NCBI GenBank assembly: GCA_003519485.1
Contig: DOWQ01000762.1
Location: 1 to 5,527, forward strand
Direction: 5' to 3'
DNA from: Streptomyces sp.
GTDB taxonomy: Bacteria; Actinomycetota; Actinomycetes; Streptomycetales; Streptomycetaceae
DNA: 5,527 nt
Below, one piece after another: positions 1-4,672 of this stretch. The notes under the pieces were generated by a model, which was not told the origin of the DNA, did not search any database, and worked only from the letters and a program-made list of their open reading frames with translations. Every line of letters begins with the position of its first letter. The stretch's first letter is position 1. The position numbers were made by a program, and so were the translations under genes.

Positions 1-736
1 CGGCGGCGACGGCCGGTGCGTTGCCCGAGAGGATCTGGGTCCACAGGCCGGGGTCGCTGGCCGCGATGCGGGTCACGTCCCGTACGCCAGGGCCGGCCAG
101 GCCGATGGCGTGGTCGCTGAGGTGCTCCAGCCGGGCGGCGACGAGCGAGGCCGCCACCTGGGGCACGTGGGAGACCGCGGCGACCGCCTCGTCGTGCTCC
201 TGCGGGCTGAGCGTCGTGACCGCGGCGCCGGTGGCCTGCGCGAGCCGGGCGACGAGTGCCGTCGCGCTCGGGTCGCTGCCGTCGTGCGGGCAGAGGACCC
301 ACGCGCGGCCGGTGAAGAGGTCGGCCCGGGCACTGATCGCGCCCGAGCGCTCGCGGCCGGCCATCGGGTGGCTGCCGAGGTAGCGGTCGATCGGCACCCC
401 GGACCGGATGAGGTCGAGGAGGACCACCTGCTTGACAGAGGTGACGTCGGTGACGACGGCCTCGGGCCAGCGCTCGAGGGCGCCGAGCACGAGGCGGGGC
501 GAGACGTCCGGCGGCCCGGCGACGACGACGAGGCCCGGTCGCACCTCCCCCGTGGTGCGCCCCGCCCCGAGGTCGCGCGCCAGCGCGGCCGAGGTCTCGG
601 ACTGGTCCTCGAGGGTGACGTCGACGCCGACGGACGTCAGGGCCAGCCCGATGCTCGTCCCGATGAGGCCCGTCCCGATGACGTGCACGGGTGGCAGCGC
701 GGACGCAGCCCCCTTCGCCTCGGAGGTCGCCGTCAC
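1..736 (-). CDS. tyrA: Prephenate dehydrogenase, 3' end cut by the window edge
   Basis: Oxidatively decarboxylates prephenate to 4-hydroxyphenylpyruvate with NAD(P)+, in cytosolic tyrosine synthesis. I translated 245 codons. A Rossmann fold begins at once (VIGTGLIG, residues 19-26, with GxGxxG). The family hallmark SHPMAGRERSG is at 122-132; its His corresponds to the catalytic His of characterised prephenate dehydrogenases. A second block, SHVPQ, is at 189-193, where most relatives have SHxPH. DVTRIA (220-225) carries the Arg expected to bind a substrate carboxylate, followed by SDPGLW. Family members run to about 280-370 residues, so the rest of the helical dimerisation domain and any C-terminal ACT domain lie outside. 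The GTG start overlaps the rluB stop in a GTGA junction (733-736) and lies about 18 residues before the first strand, which is normal. A weak AAGG lies about 10 nt upstream, so coupling to rluB translation is likely. Arogenate dehydrogenase activity cannot be excluded. Confidence 0.93.
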   Translation of the reverse strand, partial: MTATSEAKGAASALPPVHVIGTGLIGTSIGLALTSVGVDVTLEDQSETSAALARDLGAGRTTGEVRPGLVVVAGPPDVSPRLVLGALERWPEAVVTDVTSVKQVVLLDLIRSGVPIDRYLGSHPMAGRERSGAISARADLFTGRAWVLCPHDGSDPSATALVARLAQATGAAVTTLSPQEHDEAVAAVSHVPQVAASLVAARLEHLSDHAIGLAGPGVRDVTRIAASDPGLWTQILSGNAPAVAA

Positions 737-1644
737 AGTCCCGCAGCCTTGTAGAGGTCGGCGATCTCCGCCCGGCTGAGGGCGCGCCACCGGCCGGACT
801 TGGTCGTGCCGAGCGTGATGGGTCCGACCTGGGTGCGCACGAGCGAGAGGACCGGGTGGCCGACGTGCTCGAGCATGCGCCGCACGATGTGCTTGCGGCC
901 CTCGTGGAGGATCACCTCGACGATCGCCTTGCCCGGGCGCGAGTCGACGACCCGGAAGGAATCGACGGCGACGGGGCCGTCCTCGAGCTGGACGCCTTCG
1001 CGCAGGCGCTTGCCGAGGTCCTTGGGCACGGGGCCGGGGATCTCGGCGATGTACGTCTTGAGCACGCCGTGCGCCGGGTGCTGCAGCCGGTGCGCGAGGT
1101 CGCCGTCGTTGGTGAGGATGAGCAGGCCCTCCGTGTCGGCGTCGAGGCGACCGACGTGGAAGAGCCGCTCGGGGCGCCCGGCGACGTAGTCGCCGATGCT
1201 CAGCCGGCCCAGCTCGTCGGACATCGTCGTGACGACGCCGACGGGCTTGTTGAAGGCGAGGTAGACGCGCGACTCGTCGAGGTGGACGCGCTCACCGTCG
1301 ACGTGCACGGTCTGGCGCAGGGGGTCCACGCGCAGGCCGAGCTCGGTGACGACCTGCCCGTCGACCTCGACGCGACCCTCCTGGATGAGCAGCTCGCAGG
1401 CCCGGCGGGAGCCGATGCCCGCGGCGGCGAGGACCTTCTGCAGGCGGGTGCCCTCGGGGTCGTGGACGTCGATCGTCGGGGCCTGCGGCGGCTCGGGTGC
1501 GAGGTCGGGCTGGCCCTGGCGGCTGCGTCCGGTCGTGCCCCGCTCCGGCTGGTTGCGGCGGCCGGGCCGCGGGGGCTTGCGGGGTCCCTTGCCCCGGGGT
1601 GCGCCCTGGGGGCCTCCGGGTCGGCGGTTGGTGGGAGGGGTCAT
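733..1644 (-). CDS. rluB: 23S rRNA pseudouridine synthase, RluB/RsuA family
   Basis: Isomerises a specific uridine to pseudouridine, most likely in 23S rRNA near the peptidyl-transferase centre (E. coli RluB targets U2605). The 303 residues fall into three parts. Residues 1-65 are rich in Pro, Arg, Gly and Gln, look disordered and are strongly basic. An S4 RNA-binding domain spans about 66-113 (RLQKVLAAAGIGSRRACE, then EGRVEVDG). The catalytic domain follows, with FNKPVGVVTT at 131-140 and the signature GRLDADTEGLL at 165-175, in which Asp168 is the expected nucleophile. EGRKHIVRRML near the C-terminus is the usual conserved RNA-contact block. The ATG forms an ATGA overlap with the scpB stop, and a GAGG sits 7 nt upstream (1652-1655). 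The position directly after scpB is typical of Actinobacteria and Firmicutes. The exact target uridine is inferred from the family, not seen here. Confidence 0.94.
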   Translation of the reverse strand: MTPPTNRRPGGPQGAPRGKGPRKPPRPGRRNQPERGTTGRSRQGQPDLAPEPPQAPTIDVHDPEGTRLQKVLAAAGIGSRRACELLIQEGRVEVDGQVVTELGLRVDPLRQTVHVDGERVHLDESRVYLAFNKPVGVVTTMSDELGRLSIGDYVAGRPERLFHVGRLDADTEGLLILTNDGDLAHRLQHPAHGVLKTYIAEIPGPVPKDLGKRLREGVQLEDGPVAVDSFRVVDSRPGKAIVEVILHEGRKHIVRRMLEHVGHPVLSLVRTQVGPITLGTTKSGRWRALSRAEIADLYKAAGL

Positions 1645-2264
1645 GGCCGGGCCTCATTCACGAGATCGTCGAGTAGTGCTGCATCGGGGAGATAGGGGGC
1701 GAGGGCGGGCAGGTCGTCGAGCGAGTTCAGACCCATCCGCTCCAGGAAGTAGGGCGTCGTCCCGTACAGGGTCGCACCCGACTCCTCGTCCTTGGTGACC
1801 TCGGTGATGAGGCCGCGGGTGAGGAGCGTGCGGACGACGCCGTCGACGTTGACGCCGCGGACGGCGCCGATCCGCGCCCGCGAGATCGGCTGGCGGTAGG
1901 CGACCACGGCGAGCGTCTCGAGGGAGGCCGTCGTCAGGCGGGACTGCTGGCCGTCGAGGACGAACCGCTCGACGACTGGCGCGTACGCGTGGTGGCTGTA
2001 GAAGCGCCATCCCCCACCGACGTTGCGCACCGTGAACCCGTGCGTGCCGTCCGCGTAGGCGGACTCGATCGCGGCGAGGTGCTCACGGATCTCCTCCACG
2101 GGCAGCTCGAGCGCGGAGGAGAGGGCGTGGTCGGTGACCGGTTCCTCGACGATCATCAGCACGGCCTCGATCGCCCCGCGCGCACCGCCGGGCAGGTCGC
2201 CCACGTCGAAGGCGACCTGGACGTCGTCGCCCTCCACCTCGGGCTCCGGGGGCGCCTCACTCAT
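1641..2264 (-). CDS. scpB: Segregation and condensation protein B (SMC complex subunit)
   Basis: ScpB dimers bind the kleisin ScpA and regulate the SMC ATPase, which compacts and helps separate sister chromosomes. The 207-residue product starts with a Pro/Glu-rich tail (1-25). A first winged-helix domain follows at about 28-100 (RGAIEAVLMIVEEPV, then GGGWRFYSH at 83-91). The second winged helix carries the family signature LETLAVVAYRQPISRARI (115-132), RGVNVDGVVRTLL (136-148) and YGTTPYFLERMGL (167-179). The length is usual for the family. I chose the ATG at 2264 because GAGGAGG (2271-2277) lies 6 nt before it; the in-frame ATG at 2270 abuts that motif directly and would have no spacing. The start overlaps the end of scpA by 8 bp, and the stop overlaps rluB in an ATGA. 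Co-translation with scpA is therefore likely and suits subunits of one complex. Confidence 0.95.
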   Translation of the reverse strand: MSEAPPEPEVEGDDVQVAFDVGDLPGGARGAIEAVLMIVEEPVTDHALSSALELPVEEIREHLAAIESAYADGTHGFTVRNVGGGWRFYSHHAYAPVVERFVLDGQQSRLTTASLETLAVVAYRQPISRARIGAVRGVNVDGVVRTLLTRGLITEVTKDEESGATLYGTTPYFLERMGLNSLDDLPALAPYLPDAALLDDLVNEARP

Positions 2265-3135
2265 CGTCATCCTCCTCATCGGACGAAGGGGGGTCCTCCC
2301 CTTCGTCGAACTCGGCACCGACGTCGACGGTGCCCTCCTCGCTGCCGGTCCAGCTGACCTCGAGGTCACCGAGCGCCTCCGGCTGGTCGAAGACGACCTG
2401 CCGGTCGCGGAAGAGCTCGAGCAGGGCGAGGAACCGCGCCACGACCACGAGCGTCGAGTCCGCGTCGCGGACGAGCTCGCGGAAGGAGAGCGCGCCCTGC
2501 TCCCGCAGGCGGTCGACGACGATGACGGCCTGCTCGCGCACGCTCACCGCGGGCGCGTGCAGGTGGGCCAGACCGACGGTCTCGGGCTCCCGGGGGGTCA
2601 GGGCCCGCGCGGCGACCATGGCCAGCTGCTCGGGGGTGACGCTGATGACCAGCTCGGGCAGCAGCGAGGCCAAGTGCGGCTCCAGACCGGCCTGCCGCGG
2701 GGTCATGCGACCGGTCGTCGCCATCGTCTCGCCGAAGTGCGCCGCGACGTCCTTGAAGGCGCGGTACTGGAGCAGGCGCGCGAAGAGCAGGTCCCGCGCC
2801 TCGATGAGCTCGAGGTCGTCCTCGTCGGTCTCCCGCATGTCGGGCAGGAGCCGGGCGGCCTTGATGTCGAGCAGCGTCGCGGCGACGAGGAGGAACTCGC
2901 TGGTCTGGCCGAGGTCCCACGCCGGGTCGCTCGCCTGCAGGGCGCGCAGGTGGGCGATGAACTCGTCGGTGACCCTGGCCAGCGCGATCTCGGTGATGTC
3001 CAGCTGGTGCTTGCTGATCAGACCCAGCAGCAGGTCGAAGGGTCCCTCGAAGTTGTCCAGGTGGACGGTGAAGGCCTGCTCTGCGCCCCGCTTGGTGATG
3101 ACGCCACCGGGGACGGCGGTGTCAGTCCCCTCCAC
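2257..3135 (-). CDS. scpA: Segregation and condensation protein A (kleisin subunit of SMC)
   Basis: ScpA is the kleisin that bridges the SMC heads and recruits ScpB. The 292 residues open with a short variable tail. The ScpA hallmark FEGPFDLLLGLI is at 29-40, followed by KHQLDITEI in the N-terminal helical domain that binds the SMC neck. FLLVAATLLDIKAARLLP is a second well-conserved helix. The central part is charged and variable. A C-terminal winged helix (about 195-262, including SVREQAVIVVDRL, SFRELV and VVVARFLALLELFR) would contact the SMC head. The last 27 residues are strongly acidic, ending EEDDDE. The GTG at 3135 is the only good start near the conserved block; it lies 5 bp after the parA stop and has no convincing Shine-Dalgarno, which points to reinitiation after parA. 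The same frame stays open upstream through parA, but that extension is low-complexity Arg/Pro shadow translation and was excluded. Confidence 0.94.
   Translation of the reverse strand: MEGTDTAVPGGVITKRGAEQAFTVHLDNFEGPFDLLLGLISKHQLDITEIALARVTDEFIAHLRALQASDPAWDLGQTSEFLLVAATLLDIKAARLLPDMRETDEDDLELIEARDLLFARLLQYRAFKDVAAHFGETMATTGRMTPRQAGLEPHLASLLPELVISVTPEQLAMVAARALTPREPETVGLAHLHAPAVSVREQAVIVVDRLREQGALSFRELVRDADSTLVVVARFLALLELFRDRQVVFDQPEALGDLEVSWTGSEEGTVDVGAEFDEGEDPPSSDEEDDDE
2271..2277 (-). promoter_or_regulatory. Shine-Dalgarno for scpB inside the scpA acidic-tail codons
   Basis: GAGGAGG on the minus strand lies 6 nt upstream of ATG 2264 and decides the scpB start over the in-frame ATG at 2270. 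It sits within the Glu/Asp codons that encode the last residues of ScpA, so one stretch serves both as coding sequence and as ribosome binding site. Confidence 0.7.
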
Positions 3136-3140
3136 GGTCG

Positions 3141-4295
3141 TCAGGGAGCACCGCCGCGCGAGATGAGCTCGCGGGCCAGCTGTCGGTAGGCGTTGGCGCC
3201 GGAGTGGCCGGTCGCGTAGGTCGTGATCGGCTCCGCGGCGAGGGTCGCGTCGGGGAACTTCACGGTGCGCGAGATGACCGTGTGGAAGACCTTGTCGCCG
3301 AAGTGCTCGACGACCGAGCCGACGACCTCGCGGCTGTGCAGCGTGCGGCCGTCGTACATCGTCGCGAGGATGCCGTCGACGACGAGGCCCGGGTTGAGGC
3401 GGTCGGTGATCTTGTCGATCGTCTCCACGAGCAGGGCGACGCCGCGCATGGCGAAGTACTCGGTCTCGAGCGGGATGACCACGCCGTGCGCCGCGGTGAG
3501 CGCGTTGACGGTCAGCAGGCCGAGGGAGGGTTGGCAGTCGATGAGGATGACGTCGTAGTCGTCGAGGACCGGCCGGAGCACGCGGGCCAGGATCTGCTCG
3601 CGCGCGACCTCGCCGACGAGCTGGACCTCGGCGGCGGAGAGGTCGATGTTGGCCGGGGCGACGTGGAGCCCGGGGACCGCGGTGCGCTGGATGATCTCGG
3701 TGATCTCGTGCCCGCGGGTGACGAGCAGGTCGTAGATCGTCAGGTCGAGCGTGTGGGTGGGGACCCCGAGGCCCACGGACAGCGCGCCCTGCGGGTCGAA
3801 GTCGACCAGCAGCACCCGGCGTCCGTACTCCGCGAGCGCGGCGCCCAGGTTGATGGTCGAGGTCGTCTTGCCGACCCCGCCCTTCTGGTTGCACATCGCG
3901 ATGATCTTCGCGGGGCCGTGGTCGGTGAGCGGGCCCGGAATCGGGAAGTACGGCAGCGTGCGCCCGGTCGGGCCGACGCGCTCGCGGCGCTGGCGGGCAG
4001 CGTCCGGGGCGAGTGTGGCCGCGTACTCCGGGTCCGGCTCGTACTCCGCGTCCGGATCGTAGAAGTGCCCCTCGGGCAGTTTTTCGTAGTCGGCGATTCG
4101 GGCGGGCTCGCCGGCCTGGCCGCCGGCCGTGGCGTTCACGTGATGGCCGTCCATGCTCATGTGGGCTGCAGTGCTCCGGCGGGCTGCGAAGGTGTGGACG
4201 GCTACGGATCCGACCGCCTCGAGACTCGATGGACTCCGGCCCTGCGCAGCCATTTCTGGCCGGCCACCTCCGGGAGTAAATGTCGACTCATTCAC
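3141..4295 (-). CDS. ParA/Soj-family chromosome partitioning ATPase linked to scpAB
   Basis: A deviant-Walker-A ATPase of the ParA/MinD superfamily. Such proteins dimerise on ATP, usually bind DNA non-specifically and position cargo. Counted from the GTG at 4295 (384 residues), the deviant Walker A is KGGVGKTT (139-146) with signature Lys139 and P-loop Lys144. VLLVDFDPQGALS (162-174) is the A' motif and VILIDCQPSLG (250-260) the Walker B region. SRTVKFPD and the C-terminal helices are typical of Soj. About 130 residues precede the ATPase core, including an acidic, Tyr-rich stretch (about 78-92). No parB is adjacent, and the gene leads the scpAB operon, so I call it the scpAB-linked ParA rather than the origin-proximal parA. 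The start is uncertain. GTG 4295 has a perfect AAGGAGGT 10 nt upstream, but residues 1-45 are encoded with less GC-biased codons than the rest. ATG 4160 or ATG 4154 (337 residues) lack a good Shine-Dalgarno but remain possible. Confidence 0.9.
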   Translation of the reverse strand: MNESTFTPGGGRPEMAAQGRSPSSLEAVGSVAVHTFAARRSTAAHMSMDGHHVNATAGGQAGEPARIADYEKLPEGHFYDPDAEYEPDPEYAATLAPDAARQRRERVGPTGRTLPYFPIPGPLTDHGPAKIIAMCNQKGGVGKTTSTINLGAALAEYGRRVLLVDFDPQGALSVGLGVPTHTLDLTIYDLLVTRGHEITEIIQRTAVPGLHVAPANIDLSAAEVQLVGEVAREQILARVLRPVLDDYDVILIDCQPSLGLLTVNALTAAHGVVIPLETEYFAMRGVALLVETIDKITDRLNPGLVVDGILATMYDGRTLHSREVVGSVVEHFGDKVFHTVISRTVKFPDATLAAEPITTYATGHSGANAYRQLARELISRGGAP

Positions 4296-4305
4296 AAGTC
4301 GTCTT

Positions 4306-4313
4306 ACCTCCTT
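4306..4313 (-). promoter_or_regulatory. Perfect Shine-Dalgarno AAGGAGGT for the parA-like gene
   Basis: Read on the minus strand, AAGGAGGT matches the 16S rRNA anti-Shine-Dalgarno over eight bases. It lies 10 nt before GTG 4295. The internal ATG candidates at 4160 and 4154 have nothing comparable; the nearest GGAG is 13 nt from ATG 4160. This site is the main reason for choosing the long form of the ParA-like protein. An out-of-frame ATG at 4291 could also use it, but that frame closes after about 24 codons. Confidence 0.7.
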
Positions 4314-4327
4314 GGATGTGACCAGGA

Positions 4328-4367
4328 AACTTTATCGATAGGTCAGCGTGGCACTATGCCGACGGTT
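4328..4367 (-). promoter_or_regulatory. Possible promoter region of the parA-scpAB-rluB-tyrA operon
   Basis: This is an AT-richer patch for this genome, just upstream of the parA Shine-Dalgarno. On the minus strand it contains overlapping -10-like words, TATCGAT and TAAAGT, the former set on an 8-bp palindrome TATCGATA (4333-4340). A poor -35-like TCGGCA lies 16 nt before TATCGA. A start site here would give a 5' leader of a few tens of bases ending at the AAGGAGGT. The match to consensus is weak, and the placement rests mostly on position and composition. Confidence 0.25.
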
Positions 4368-4430
4368 GGCGACTCTATGGCGTGTCGACGGTTCGCAGCA
4401 ACACAATCCGCCGGACCGGGCGGTCTGTGT

Positions 4431-4477
4431 CGGTACGCGAACACCCCACTGTCAAGGGCGTAAAGGCAGTCGTACCG
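4431..4477. repeat. Composite inverted repeat (7 bp + 4 bp arms)
   Basis: CGGTACG (4431-4437) pairs with CGTACCG (4471-4477). Inside it, ACTG (4448-4451) pairs with CAGT (4467-4470), which directly abuts the right outer arm. The 4-bp arm would stack on the 7-bp arm with a 10-nt bulge on one side and a 15-nt loop. As RNA it could form an imperfect hairpin in a leader transcript of the parA operon. The arms are short, so a chance match is possible. Confidence 0.25.
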
Positions 4478-4547
4478 GCGTTTCCGGGGGGCGCGAATCG
4501 GTCGAACGGTTACGTTCGAGACGAGTTGACGTCGTCACGAGAGACAC
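4452..4547 (-). CDS. Doubtful 31-codon small ORF in the ald-parA gap
   Basis: A GTG at 4547 is preceded at 7 nt by GGAGGT (4555-4560, minus strand) and opens a frame of 31 residues ending at a TGA (4452-4454). The predicted peptide begins VSLVTTSTRLERN and is rich in Arg, Pro, Ser and Thr. It has no membrane segment, no signal peptide and no family I recognise. Codon choice is not strongly GC3-biased, and one TTA codon is present. The Shine-Dalgarno and spacing are its only support. The 18-bp palindrome lies inside it, and the presumed ald terminator touches its ribosome binding site. It may be a chance frame. Confidence 0.15.
   Translation of the reverse strand: MSLVTTSTRLERNRSTDSRPPETPVRLPLRP
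4502..4519. repeat. Interrupted palindrome TCGAACG-GTTA-CGTTCGA, possible operator
   Basis: Two perfect 7-bp half-sites, TCGAACG and CGTTCGA, flank a 4-bp centre. The size suits a dimeric helix-turn-helix regulator, or a small hairpin in RNA. It lies about 207 bp upstream of the parA-like start, and no regulator gene is nearby to suggest an owner. It also lies inside the doubtful minus-strand ORF at 4452-4547. I do not recognise the motif as a known operator. Confidence 0.35.
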
Positions 4548-4559
4548 CGGACACACCTC

Positions 4560-4590
4560 CGGCCCGGTCTCGCTCCTCAAGACCGGGCCG
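4560..4590 (-). terminator. Probable rho-independent terminator of ald (no U-tract)
   Basis: GGCCCGGTCT (4561-4570) and AGACCGGGCC (4580-4589) are perfect reverse complements. One more C-G pair (4560/4590) makes an 11-bp stem around a 9-nt loop. It begins 82 nt after the ald stop in the direction of transcription. No run of U follows on either strand, which is common for stem-loop terminators in high-GC Actinobacteria. The symmetric stem would also form in a plus-strand transcript, but no plus-strand gene ends here, so ald is the natural client. Confidence 0.65.
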
Positions 4591-4672
4591 AAAGCCGTGG
4601 ATTGACGGTGCGTGTCGACGGCGTTTCACGCCCCCGCCCGCGCGTGTCAGCGGCGCTCCGCAGCCCGGAACC

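Larger units (their letters stand above)
4296..4672. other. Intergenic region between ald and the parA-scpAB operon
   Basis: This is the only long gap in the window: 377 bp between the ald stop and the parA-like start. Its base composition is visibly less GC-rich than the flanking genes, mostly in the half next to parA. From the ald side it holds an 11-bp hairpin, a GGAGGT followed by a possible 31-codon minus-strand ORF, an 18-bp interrupted palindrome, a composite hairpin at 4431-4477, AACCGTCG-like direct repeats and the parA Shine-Dalgarno. The promoter of the parA-tyrA operon should lie here, but no hexamer pair is convincing. I see no tRNA, no tmRNA-like fold and no complete parS site. 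Confidence 0.8.

Noticed and set aside
691..1695. Plus-strand open frame (334 codons) opposite rluB
   Set aside because: Antisense mirror frame of a well-supported gene, with no motif and skewed composition.
2265..2369. Longer scpB start upstream inside scpA
   Set aside because: The extra residues are the shifted reading of the scpA tail, and the Shine-Dalgarno places the start at 2264.
2134..3189. Long plus-strand open frame (351 codons) opposite scpA and scpB
   Set aside because: Same artefact: no recognisable domain, biased composition, fully antisense to conserved genes.
3136..3894. N-terminal extension of scpA through the parA-like gene (a 545-codon frame)
   Set aside because: The upstream part is Arg/Pro-rich shadow translation of parA, and ScpA homology begins just after GTG 3135.
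4152..4160. Short form of the ParA-like protein starting at ATG 4160 or 4154
   Set aside because: Not dismissed outright. The long form was preferred because only GTG 4295 has a strong Shine-Dalgarno at usable distance.
4450..4455. Perfect -35 hexamer TTGACA on the minus strand
   Set aside because: No acceptable -10 follows at 15-19 nt (the best words, such as GACACA, match poorly), so I did not call a promoter from it.
3204..4463. Long plus-strand open frame (419 codons) opposite the parA-like gene
   Set aside because: It is antisense to a gene with clear ParA motifs, its translation is low-complexity Arg/Gly/Asp/Val-rich, and high GC commonly leaves such mirror frames open.
4348..4605. 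Plus-strand 85-codon frame in the intergenic gap
   Set aside because: No Shine-Dalgarno, mixed composition and no recognisable domain. It runs through the terminator hairpin and the other repeats.
4620..4632. GTTTCACG, resembling half of the parS site bound by ParB
   Set aside because: Only one arm is present; the reverse-complement arm CGTGAAAC does not follow, so it is not a parS site.
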